This document shows positions 20,799 through 31,200 of a stretch of 59,228 nt of DNA, piece after piece; position 1 is the stretch's first letter; every line of letters begins with the position of its first letter. A model generated the notes under the pieces. That model was given only the letters and a program-made list of their open reading frames with translations. It had not been told where the DNA came from and made no database searches. The position numbers were made by a program, and so were the translations under genes. Location: assembly GCA_011524395.1 (NCBI GenBank), contig WTKN01000097.1:1-59228 (forward strand), written 5' to 3'. This DNA is from Moorena sp. SS36440bin_2 (lineage in GTDB: Bacteria > Cyanobacteriota > Cyanobacteriia > Cyanobacteriales > Coleofasciculaceae).

Positions 20799-23700
20799 TT
20801 ACTGATGATTCAAGGTAATCTTTGCGGTCGCACATAAAGTCCAATTTGGTTGAATTGATTGTTTTTGGATTCGACAGCTATAAACATTAAAGGACATTAA
20901 ATTATCAAACTCATCAGGATAAAGGATAGTTTGTATCTTTTGATTTTTTGTTTCAGATAAAAAGAGAGGTTTATGTAGTATCAAATCATTGATAGCATTA
21001 CATTCCACCCCAAAAACGATTTCTGCAACAGCCAAGCCCATTTCTATATAAGCAGTGTGAGGCATTAGCACAGAGCCTAAAGAACGATTATCTTTAATGT
21101 ATAATAAAAATTGATCGTCAACCTCAGTTTCCCAAATATAGGTATTTGGAAGATGAGCCAAATTTTTCAATCGATAACCTAAAAGAGGATGTTCCTTGTT
21201 ATGACTTTGCTGTTGCCAAAGTTCTAATCCATTTACATCTGATTCTGATTTCGTAGTTTCTAACCAATATCGTTGCCGTTGGAACGGATAGGTAGGTAAC
21301 ACTACTTTTTGACAGTTGGATTTCCTGTAGAATCCTGACCAGTCCACCTGCACTCCTTTAACATACATTTGTCCTAAACTAGAGAGCATCTGTTGCCAGT
21401 CTTCCACTCCAGGACGCAAAGAGGGTAACCAGATACTCTCTTTTGATACACACTGTTTCCCCATGCCCAACAAAGTAGGTTTCGGTCCAATTTCCAGGAA
21501 AATTTCATATCCAAGTTTCTGCAAAGTCTCCATACTTTGATAAAATTTTACTGGTTGTTGCACATGATTAACCCAGTATTTAGATGTAGTTATATTCTCA
21601 TCTGCTTGTAGTCCAGTAACATTTGATATAAGTGGAATCTCAGGCTGATTATAGGTCACTTGATTAGCTACTGCTGCCAACTCTGCCAACATTGGTTCCA
21701 TTAACGGTGAATGGAAGGCGTGGGATACCTCTAGTTGTTTGGTTTTAATTCCTTCAGCTTCTAAGCTACTCACCATGGTCTTCATGGCTACTGATTCTCC
21801 AGAAATGACTACACTTTCTGGTCCGTTTATTGCTGCAATACCTATTTTGGTGTCTGGAGCTATCAGGGTTTTCACTATTGATGCCGATCCCATCACCGCC
21901 ACCATCTCTCCTCCACTAGGCAACTCTTGCATTAACCTACCCCGCTCGGCTATCAGTTTCAGACCATCTTCTAAACTGAAAATCCCTGCTACTGTTGCTG
22001 CTACATATTCTCCCACACTATGACCCATGACTATATCTGGTTTGATTCCCCAGGATTGCCATAGTTGGGCTAGAGCATATTCTATCGCAAATAGAGCAGG
22101 TTGGGTATAACCTGTTTGACTTAATAGAGATGAGCTGGATTCGTTTTCATTTATAGGATAGAGAATTTCTTTGAGGGTGGTTGCAGACAACCACCCTAAG
22201 ATTTCGTCACATTTATTAATAGCTTCTCGGAATACTGATGATTCTTCATATAGTTCTTTTCCCATATTTACATATTGGGAACCTTGCCCTGTGAATAAAA
22301 AGGCTATTTTCGGTGGAGTGCTATTGTTGGGCAGTTTTTCTGAACAGATTCCTGCTACTTCTGCACCTCCTTGATACTGTTCTAATTTTTCTACTAATTC
22401 TTGTTGGTTAGTAGCGATAAGAATTAGTCTATGATTAAAGTCGGCACGTCCAGTATTTGCTGTGTAGCAAATATCCCCTAACTCACTTTCATTGTTTTCT
22501 TCTCCTAGATAATTTTGATAGCGAACTACCAACTCAGAAAGTGCTTTTTCCGTTTTTGCTGAGAGAGTTAATAAATGCAACGAATGTTCTAAAATATCTG
22601 CCTCTTGCAGAGGAGCTACCCTATCATTATTACTTCTAACTTTTGACTTATGAAGTCTGACTTCTAGCGGTGCTTCTTCTATGACTATGTGAGCGTTCAC
22701 ACCCCCTATTCCAAAAGAGCTAACTCCTGCTCGTCTAGGAATCTCTTCCCCTGATTCTGTTTTTAACTTTTTCCATTCTTGAGTTTGATCAATTATGTAA
22801 AATGGACTATCTTTTAAATTAATGCGTGGATTTAATTCTTTAAAGTTAACAATATGTGGCAATTTTTTATGCTTCATTGCCAAGAGGACTTTAATCACTC
22901 CAGCAATTCCCGCAGCTCCTTCCAAATGTCCAATATTACTTTTCACTGCCCCCAAACCACAATAGGATTTATTTGACTTTCCTAACCCATATTGCTGATG
23001 TAGTTGTTTAAATCCTCGTTTGAGAGCGTTAATTTCAATGGGGTCTCCCAAAGGTGTACCCGTACCATGAGCTTCTATATAAGATACTGTATTGGGTGGA
23101 ATATTAGCTTTAGTATAGGCAGAACGCAAAACTTGAGATTGAGCATAAACATTGGGAGATGTTAAGGTTCTAGCTTTACCTCCATGATTTATAGCACTCC
23201 CTTTGATTACGCCGTAAATATGATCGCCATCTCCTATCGCTTTCTCCAATGATTTTAATAATATTACTCCTGCCCCCTCTCCCCGAACATAACCATCAGC
23301 ATCACTGTCAAAAGTTTGGCATTGTCCAGTAGGAGACAACATCCCCAGTTGACTCATTTGGATATATGTTGTAGATGTAAACAACACACTGATTCCACCT
23401 ACAAGTGCCATTTCACATTCCGATTCTTTGAGAGAATTAATAGCATAATGAATCGCTACCAGAGAACTTGAGCAAGCTGTATCTATGGGAATACTTGGGC
23501 CGTGAAAGTTGAAGTAGGAAGAAATGCGATTGGGAATCATACAGGTCCAAGTTCCTGTACCATTGTGTCCCTCAATGTCTTCTTCGCTTTTGTTCATCAA
23601 TAGAATTGAATCATAATTACAAGCTCCGATGAAAACACCTACATTACTTCCTGATAGTTGAAATGGTGAATACCCTGCATCTTCGATACAAGACCAGCTC

Positions 23701-24026
23701 AACTCCAGCATCATTCTCTGTTGCGGATCTAAGCTTGTTGTTTCTCTAGGAGAGATACCGAAAAATTGGGCATCAAACTGGTCTACTCCTTCTATCAGTC
23801 CTCCCCACTTGCTGATACTTTTATTTGGTTGCTCAGGAGTGGCAGAATAATACTTCTCTACTTTCCACCTTTGGGAAGGAATTTCACTAATACTATTAAC
23901 TCCTAATTCAAGATTTTGCCAAAACTGGTTGTGGTCATTCGCTCCTGGAAATCGACAAGCCATACCAATAATGGCTATTAGATCGCTCTGGTATTCCTGA
24001 TTCATCATCACCTTTACACTCCTCAT
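20799..24026 (-). CDS. PKS protein H: KS-AT-first half of DH
   Basis: This 1075-residue protein starts almost directly with KS (about 17-450, Cys185 in DTACSSS) and has no class 2 docking helix. That makes it the best candidate for the first extension module. The KS differs from the others (GHNGTGTWTCMIPNRISSYF, LTSPN) and resembles KS domains of hybrid lines such as microginin-type synthases. AT has Ser670 and malonyl-type HAFH. The C-terminal 120 residues are only the N-terminal hot-dog of a DH, and its catalytic His is Asn980 (DNRSLGSVLMP). The chain then stops, and the second half lies on I. The start codon overlaps the stop of G by 4 nt. Starts at 24008 or 24005 are also plausible, as AGGAG lies about 10 nt before the former. 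Confidence 0.92.
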   Translation of the reverse strand: MRSVKVMMNQEYQSDLIAIIGMACRFPGANDHNQFWQNLELGVNSISEIPSQRWKVEKYYSATPEQPNKSISKWGGLIEGVDQFDAQFFGISPRETTSLDPQQRMMLELSWSCIEDAGYSPFQLSGSNVGVFIGACNYDSILLMNKSEEDIEGHNGTGTWTCMIPNRISSYFNFHGPSIPIDTACSSSLVAIHYAINSLKESECEMALVGGISVLFTSTTYIQMSQLGMLSPTGQCQTFDSDADGYVRGEGAGVILLKSLEKAIGDGDHIYGVIKGSAINHGGKARTLTSPNVYAQSQVLRSAYTKANIPPNTVSYIEAHGTGTPLGDPIEINALKRGFKQLHQQYGLGKSNKSYCGLGAVKSNIGHLEGAAGIAGVIKVLLAMKHKKLPHIVNFKELNPRINLKDSPFYIIDQTQEWKKLKTESGEEIPRRAGVSSFGIGGVNAHIVIEEAPLEVRLHKSKVRSNNDRVAPLQEADILEHSLHLLTLSAKTEKALSELVVRYQNYLGEENNESELGDICYTANTGRADFNHRLILIATNQQELVEKLEQYQGGAEVAGICSEKLPNNSTPPKIAFLFTGQGSQYVNMGKELYEESSVFREAINKCDEILGWLSATTLKEILYPINENESSSSLLSQTGYTQPALFAIEYALAQLWQSWGIKPDIVMGHSVGEYVAATVAGIFSLEDGLKLIAERGRLMQELPSGGEMVAVMGSASIVKTLIAPDTKIGIAAINGPESVVISGESVAMKTMVSSLEAEGIKTKQLEVSHAFHSPLMEPMLAELAAVANQVTYNQPEIPLISNVTGLQADENITTSKYWVNHVQQPVKFYQSMETLQKLGYEIFLEIGPKPTLLGMGKQCVSKESIWLPSLRPGVEDWQQMLSSLGQMYVKGVQVDWSGFYRKSNCQKVVLPTYPFQRQRYWLETTKSESDVNGLELWQQQSHNKEHPLLGYRLKNLAHLPNTYIWETEVDDQFLLYIKDNRSLGSVLMPHTAYIEMGLAVAEIVFGVECNAINDLILHKPLFLSETKNQKIQTILYPDEFDNLMSFNVYSCRIQKQSIQPNWTLCATAKITLNHQ

Positions 24027-27000
24027 TTTTTATCAAGACATTTTTGAAGTTTTTGAGCCAATACCTGAACATGAGGTTGAGTCATCATTGTTAGATGATT
24101 TCCAGGAATATTATAAACCTCAACCGGTTGTTTTAAAAAATTATGCCAACCTAATGTTGGCTCTTTTAAGTTTTCCAAGTTGGCCTTATAAGCTTCCCAC
24201 AAGGCGGGAACTTGATTTATATATCCATATTCTGCTTGAGTATTATTGAACTCATCAGTTCGGAAAAGAATTATTTCTGTTGGAGAGACATTCTCTGGTA
24301 AATAGTCATCTATAGCAGTCAAATTTGTCTGAAAAACTTTCATAAAAGCACGAACTTGATTAATATTTGCTTGAGTTGGCATCATATCAAGTTGAATTAA
24401 TTTTTCTTTGAGATATTCAAATTGCTCGTCTAATGAAAGAGATTCGATATATTCACGGGGTATATTGATTTCTCGACCTGATAACTCTTGAACTTGAGAA
24501 ATCAGCAAAACTATCCAATCTGTATCATCCAATACTCGAAAATAAAAATTCTGATACTCAGGAATAGGTGCGCTAGTGTCAAAAATAGCCACTAAACCTA
24601 CCTCATAATTAGCCTTAATTAGCTGTTGAGCCATTTCAAAAGCTACCTTACCTCCAAAAGAATGACCACCAAGGAAATAAGGGCCTTGAGGTTGAATAGT
24701 TTGAATAAATTGGATATATTGAGAAGCAATATCTTGAATGTTTGTTAATGGATCAAACCCATCATTTAGTCCTTGAGCTTGTAGTCCATAGAAAGGTTGT
24801 TCTTGATCTAAGTGGCGAGCCAGATCATAAAAATAAATCAGGTTCCCTCCAGCTCCAGGTACACAGAAAAAAGGTGGCTTGGAGCCAGTAGCTTTGATAG
24901 ATACTAAGGGAGACCAAGAAATATCCTTTCTTGAAGAACGCAAAAGATTAGCTAACTTTTCTATAGTTGGATTTTGGAAAAGTGTAGCTAAAGATAAATA
25001 CTGATGAAATTTTTGCTCAATTTCAGCCATCAGACGAACAGCTATCAAAGAATGACCGCCTATATCGAAGAAATCGTTTGTCACTCCCATTGGAGTAATA
25101 TTAAAAATACGCGACCAGATTTGGGCAAGTTCAATTTCTATATTGTCCCGAGGAGGGACAAACTTTCCTTCCATAGCTAAATATGATTCTGCTGTAGGTA
25201 AAGCTTTTCGATCTATCTTGCCATTAGAAGTCAATGGTAATGCTTCTAAAAATACAAAGGCAGATGGTATCATGTAATTAGGTAATTTCTGTTGCAAATA
25301 AATTTGTAAGTCTTCACTATTTAACGACTGGTCTTTAGTAACAACATAAGCCACCAATCGTTTATGACCAATATTATCTGCTCGAGCCAGAACCAAAGTT
25401 TGTTGTATTTGAGAATGAGCCAATAGTACTGATTCAATTTCGCCTAATTCAATGCGGAAACCCCGAATCTTGACCTGGTTATCAACCCGACCCATGAATT
25501 GAATATTACCATCTGGTAAATAACGAGCTAAGTCTCCAGTTTTATATAGTTTTGGACTTTTTACTTTTAATTGAGAATATGTGAACGGATTCGGAATAAA
25601 ACTACTCAAATTTTTATCAGGATTGTTAATATACCCAGAGCTTAGACATTCACCACCAATATATAAATCCCCTGTTACCCCAACTGGACAGGGATTAAAA
25701 TACTCATTGAGAATATAATACTGTGCATTCTGGATCGGTTTGCCATAAGGAATACTAACCCATTCTGGGCAAACTTCTTTTATAAGATAGTAATTTGACC
25801 AAACTGTTGCTTCTGTGGCTCCACCTAAACTAACTATTTCAACATTTGGAAAAGATTCCTTGATAATATTTGGTAATCCTAAAGGAATCCAATCACCACT
25901 TAATAAAACTAACTTTAAATAATTACAAGTATAATTTTTTGACTGAAGCAACGGTACAAGTTGTTCTAAAGCTGCTGGAGCTGAATCCCAAAAAGTTATT
26001 TGATAATGAGATAATAAATTGATTAATTCTTCTGGCTCTTTACGTTTTAATTCAGATACAATATAAATTGAACCACCAGCAGCTAAGAGGCCAAAAATAT
26101 CATAAACTGATAAATCAAAAGTGAGAGGAGTAATAAATAAAAGACGATCATTATCTCCTATGTCAAAGGTTTTATTTACCCAATCAATGACATTAATTAC
26201 AGGTTTGTGGCGAACAAGCACCCCTTTTGGTTTCCCTGTAGAACCAGATGTGTAGATTGCATAAGCCAAATTGCTTGAATCAACATTACTGACAGGATTC
26301 TGGTGGCTATGAGAAGCGATCGTCTCCCAATCATTATCCAAACATACCAACTGTATCTGATTCTTTGGTAAAGACTTCAATAAAGACTTAGTAGTAACTA
26401 ATACCCCTGCATCAGCATCTTCCAATATATAAGCTAACCGCTCTAATGGATAATTGGGTTCAAGAGGCACATAAGCACCACCTGCTTTGATAATCCCCAA
26501 AACTCCCACTACCATTTCTAGAGAACGCTCCACACAAATACCCACAAACATTTCTGGTTTTACTCCTAAACTTTGTAGGTAGTGAGCTAATTGATTTGCT
26601 TTTTGATTCAGCTGAGCATACGTCAATTGCTCCTGTTCAAATACCACCGCTATTGCATCAGGATTTTTTTCTACTTGCTCCTCAAATAACTGATGAATAC
26701 ATTTATATTGGGGATACTCACTATCAGTATCATTCCATTCCACTAACAACTGATGACGTTGAGTCTCAGTTAACAAAGGTAGAACCCCTATTTTCTGCTG
26801 AGGATTAACCACAATCTCTTCTAACAAAGTCTTAAAGTGGTCTGCCATTCGGACAATAGTCTGATGATTAAATAGGTCAGTATTGTACTTGAAAGTCCCA
26901 ACCAAAGAGGATATCCCTTCTTTCATTTCCAAATCTAAATCAAACTGACCTTCTTGCTGAGGAATTTCAAAAGGTTGTAATTTAAGTCCTTTCTGATCTA

Positions 27001-28279
27001 CAACTTCATCCCCAAAAATTTTTTGCATATTCTGCAATTGTCGGAAGTTCTGTAAAGCAAATAAAGCCTGAAATATAGGCGGGCGACTAGGTTCTCGCTC
27101 TAGTTGCAATCTTTCTATCAGTAACGGAAAGGGAAAATCCTGGTGTGCTAGTGCTTCCAATACTGTACGACTGACTTGACTGAGGAATTCTAGAAAACTT
27201 GGGTTACCTGAAAGATTTACCCTAATCACCACAGGACTCACAAAGTAGCCAAAAATTGGTGTAAATTCCTGCTTAGTTCTACCTGAAGTTGGAGAACCAA
27301 GTAAAATATCCTCCTGTCCAGTATAACGATATAAAAGGACTTGAAAGGCAGCAATCAAAACCATATAAAGACTTCTCTCTTCCCTTTGAGCTAATTCCTT
27401 CAGTTGTGCCGATAGCTTCTGAGATAATTGGAAGTGATAGGAAGCACCATTATAAGTTTGTATCGATGGTCGTGGTCGGTCGGTGGGTAAATTAAGTACA
27501 GGTAACTCTCCTCCTAGTTGTTTTTGCCAGTAGTTCCAAAGTTTTTCCCCTTGAGGACTATTCAACATATCTTTTTGCCAACGGACATAATCCACATAAG
27601 AATGCTTGAGAGGTTCCAGAGATGGTTTAATTCCTGAGTCTAATGCTTGATAAACCATTCCTAACTCTTCCACCAAGACTAAAACAGACCAAGCATCTGC
27701 TACAGTATGGTGTATTGTTAGCAAAAGGATATGTTGATCTTCAGAACAATTGAACAAAGACACCCGCATCAATGGTTCTTTTTCTAAATCAAAGGGTTGC
27801 TTGCTGTCTTGATATACTCTTTGATGAAGTTCCTCCTCACTCAAACCGGAAGTATCTATTTGCTGAATCTCTATGGAGTTGCTTTGATGTACTTGTTGAA
27901 TTGGTTCCTTACCATGTTTAGGGAACGTAGTACGCAATAGAGGATGACGATCAATTAATATCTGTAAAGTTTTCTCCAAAGTCGTAACATTCAACTCAGA
28001 ACAAATACGACAAGTAAATGCTATATTGTATGCTACGCTTTCAGGTACTAATTGCCACAAAAACCATAATGCCCGTTGACCATAAGATAAGGGATAAACA
28101 TTTAAAATATCTGGATTATCACTTAGTAATTTTAATATCTCTATTTTGTGTTCCTTGAGTTGAGCTAATACTGAATCAGTTGACTCATCATTCGGAGCAC
28201 GATAACGTAGTTTTTCCCCTTGAGTCCATAATTGCCAACCTTTAATTGAAAGTTCTTGCAATAATTGAATTAAATTCAT
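24023..28279 (-). CDS. NRPS module G: TubC-C-A-PCP-TE
   Basis: This 1418-residue module adds an amino acid and releases the product. It has a TubC-like docking domain (1-50, LLQELSIKGWQLW), then a condensation domain (about 60-490, HHTVADAW with His191 and Asp195). The adenylation domain spans about 515-1010 (YTSGSTGKPKG, GGATEAT, YKTGDLARYL, NGKIDRKAL). PCP carries Ser1077 in GGHSL and the type I thioesterase Ser1207 in GHSFGG with His1395. By eye the specificity residues read D-L-Y-D-L-S-L-V-W-K, close to the cysteine code, and LSGDWIP with GGATEA fits that clade. The C domain is ordinary, not a heterocyclase. It overlaps F by 4 nt and very likely takes the chain from F. Confidence 0.95.
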   Translation of the reverse strand: MNLIQLLQELSIKGWQLWTQGEKLRYRAPNDESTDSVLAQLKEHKIEILKLLSDNPDILNVYPLSYGQRALWFLWQLVPESVAYNIAFTCRICSELNVTTLEKTLQILIDRHPLLRTTFPKHGKEPIQQVHQSNSIEIQQIDTSGLSEEELHQRVYQDSKQPFDLEKEPLMRVSLFNCSEDQHILLLTIHHTVADAWSVLVLVEELGMVYQALDSGIKPSLEPLKHSYVDYVRWQKDMLNSPQGEKLWNYWQKQLGGELPVLNLPTDRPRPSIQTYNGASYHFQLSQKLSAQLKELAQREERSLYMVLIAAFQVLLYRYTGQEDILLGSPTSGRTKQEFTPIFGYFVSPVVIRVNLSGNPSFLEFLSQVSRTVLEALAHQDFPFPLLIERLQLEREPSRPPIFQALFALQNFRQLQNMQKIFGDEVVDQKGLKLQPFEIPQQEGQFDLDLEMKEGISSLVGTFKYNTDLFNHQTIVRMADHFKTLLEEIVVNPQQKIGVLPLLTETQRHQLLVEWNDTDSEYPQYKCIHQLFEEQVEKNPDAIAVVFEQEQLTYAQLNQKANQLAHYLQSLGVKPEMFVGICVERSLEMVVGVLGIIKAGGAYVPLEPNYPLERLAYILEDADAGVLVTTKSLLKSLPKNQIQLVCLDNDWETIASHSHQNPVSNVDSSNLAYAIYTSGSTGKPKGVLVRHKPVINVIDWVNKTFDIGDNDRLLFITPLTFDLSVYDIFGLLAAGGSIYIVSELKRKEPEELINLLSHYQITFWDSAPAALEQLVPLLQSKNYTCNYLKLVLLSGDWIPLGLPNIIKESFPNVEIVSLGGATEATVWSNYYLIKEVCPEWVSIPYGKPIQNAQYYILNEYFNPCPVGVTGDLYIGGECLSSGYINNPDKNLSSFIPNPFTYSQLKVKSPKLYKTGDLARYLPDGNIQFMGRVDNQVKIRGFRIELGEIESVLLAHSQIQQTLVLARADNIGHKRLVAYVVTKDQSLNSEDLQIYLQQKLPNYMIPSAFVFLEALPLTSNGKIDRKALPTAESYLAMEGKFVPPRDNIEIELAQIWSRIFNITPMGVTNDFFDIGGHSLIAVRLMAEIEQKFHQYLSLATLFQNPTIEKLANLLRSSRKDISWSPLVSIKATGSKPPFFCVPGAGGNLIYFYDLARHLDQEQPFYGLQAQGLNDGFDPLTNIQDIASQYIQFIQTIQPQGPYFLGGHSFGGKVAFEMAQQLIKANYEVGLVAIFDTSAPIPEYQNFYFRVLDDTDWIVLLISQVQELSGREINIPREYIESLSLDEQFEYLKEKLIQLDMMPTQANINQVRAFMKVFQTNLTAIDDYLPENVSPTEIILFRTDEFNNTQAEYGYINQVPALWEAYKANLENLKEPTLGWHNFLKQPVEVYNIPGNHLTMMTQPHVQVLAQKLQKCLDKK

Positions 28280-31200
28280 AGTTCTCCTTCTATAAAATCA
28301 CTATCATCTACATAAATTGGATTGATTTGAGTATCATATTCCAACTCAATATATTGAGTTTCATTATTTTGAGTTAGTTGTTGATTAATCTCATTTGCGA
28401 TTACAGCAATCGTTACTCCCTCCATAAATAATGTAATAGGAATATCTATTCTCAAATCATTATTAATCTGATTTCGCAATTCTAAAGCCATCATAGAATC
28501 CATCCCCATCTCAAACAAACCTTGTTCTACACTTGGTTTTTGAGATACTTTTAACCCCAGGATTTTCCCTAAATGTCCTTGAAGGTAAGTCTTTAACAAA
28601 CTCACGCGCTCATTTTGTGATGCAATCTCTATCTTTTGTATAATTTCAGATTTGCGGTTGACACCTGAGAATTTTGTTTCCTGTGATTCTACTTTAATCT
28701 CCTCTAAAAGTAACCGCCGTTTTCCTACCTCATATAGTGGTTTAAATAAATTCCAATCGACATGAGCTACTGTTGTCTGTGGATTACCACTCATCCATAA
28801 CTGCTCTAAAGCGGCGATTCCTTCTTGCGGGGATAAAGGTTGAACTCCTCTTTTTCTCAATTCCCTCAACTGCTCTTCATCAGCCATACCGCCATTGCTC
28901 CAAGGTCCCCAATTAATGCTTAGACTAGGTAATCCTAAAGCTTGACGGTAATAAGCTAGACTATCTAAGAAATAATTGGCAGCTCCATAATGACTTTGAC
29001 CGAGAGACCCCCAAACTGCAGCAATAGAGGAAAAGTTGACAAAAAACTCCAGTTCTAGCTCTTTAGTCATTTGATGCAGAACCCAAGCACCTATAACTTT
29101 AGGACGTATTACTGATTCTAAATGGCTGAGTTCCATCTGCTGTATTAGTTGATATGTTCCCACACCAGCAGCATGAACAATTCCTTTCAGAGGTGGCATA
29201 GAAGTTTCTATTTGCTGAAACACCCTTTCAACTTCTTCAAAATGGGACACATCAGCTTGAGCCATAACTACTTCTACACCCTGTTTTTGTAAATCATTAA
29301 TAGTTGACTGCGCCTGTGGGGAAGGTTGACTGCGGCCGACTAACACCAGATGTCTGACTCCTTTGCCTACCATCCATTGAGCGGTATGCAAGCCTAAAGC
29401 ACCAGCACCTCCAGTAATCAAATAGGTGGCATCTGAGGAAAATGATACTACAGGAAAAGTTTGGGAAATTTGCTTAACTAAACGAGGTACATAAGTCTGT
29501 TCTTCTCGTTGAGCTATATGGTCTTCTTCTTGGCTATTTGTGAGTAATTCTAGAAGTGTCTCTACTTCGTTTTTGGGACTTTGTGGATCTAAATCTACTA
29601 ATCCTCCCCATAGTTGAGGATGTTCTAGAGAAACAACCCTACCTAAACCCCATAAGGGTGATTGAGCCACTGCCAATTCTTCAATATTGGAACATACAGG
29701 TTGAGACCCTCTGGTTACTAACCATAGTTTCGGTGAAGTAGAGTTAGAGTTTTTGACTAAAGTCTGGATTAAGTTTACCACACTACCACATCCCCAAAGT
29801 TGGGATTCCTCTAAGGAAGTTATTGTTAAATCCTTGGGATCGCCTATATCTAAACTCCATAAGTGAATTACTTTTTGTAGGGGTAATTGACTGGTCTCTA
29901 TAATGGTTTGATAAACTTGTTCTAATTCTTGAAGATTAGAGGGATTAATTTGATAACTTCCTGTCTCTAGTTTTTGAGTAGTCTGTATTCCATAAACTAA
30001 AGTGCATTCATGTCCCTGCTGTGTTAATTTTGTGGCCAAGGCTTTTCCTACTCCTGTGGTATCCGCAAAAATTAACCAGTGACTTAATTCTTGGTTTTGA
30101 TTTAATTTATTATTTTGTTCTAGTTGCAACTGAAGATTTTGAGGTCGCCATTCTAGTTGATAAAACCAATTTTTAATATCTCCTAAAAGCTGCTTTTGCA
30201 TAACATTCCAAATGGCTTGGAATGTTACACGTTTTCCAATTATACCTTCAATTTCTGCAACTATTGCTCCTGATTCATCAAACAGGCAGACATTTAAGTT
30301 TGAAGTTTCTTGACTACCAGTGTCTTTGTTTGATGCGTAACTCCATACTTTAGAGTCACAAGAACGATATAATTGTAAACGTTCTACCTTAACTGGTAGA
30401 TAAATATCATCAGGATTCTCTCTCTCAACACCATATGCTACACCATAGGATGAATGTAGACTAGCATCAAACAAAACTGGATGCACTTTATACTTTTCTA
30501 TTTCTGCACATACTTCTGGGGATAATTCAATAAAGCCTAGGGTATTTTCTCCTACTTTCCAAAGTTTTTTTACTGCTTGAAACTTAGAACCATAATTCAG
30601 ACCTAATCCATCGAGTTCCTGGTATAAACCATCAACAGGAACTTCAATATCGCACTGTTCTTTGAGAGTAGACAAGTCTTTAGAACTAGCTTCAGATATT
30701 GTTTTACCTTGAAGTATTTTACCAGAAGCGTGCAGAATAGATGATTTATTGTCTTGTTCGCTTGAACTGAAACTAAAAATTTCAAAAATATAAGTATTAG
30801 TTACCGAAGGTTTTAAAACTACTTGAACTGTTTTCGGTTGCTCCTCTGGAAATATCAAAGCTTGAAAAATGGTAACATCTTCCAAAATTAAACTATCCGA
30901 TTTAAAAGCTACCGATCCAGCAGCTAAAGCTAATTCCAAATGACCAGTTCCCGGTAATACAGCTTGGCCAAAAACTCGATGATCGCTTAAATAAGGTTCT
31001 TCATAAATACTTAACTGAGATTCAAAACGCTGTTCTTTTTCGACACCAGCTAGGTGAAGTTTTTGACCTAGTAAGGGATGTAGATTTTTATGTCTGGATC
31101 TAAGTTGTTTTTTATATAAACCATTCCTAAGCTCTATCCAATAGCTTTCTCTTTGAAATGGATAAGTAGGTAATGGTACTTTCTGACAGTTAGAGTCTCT

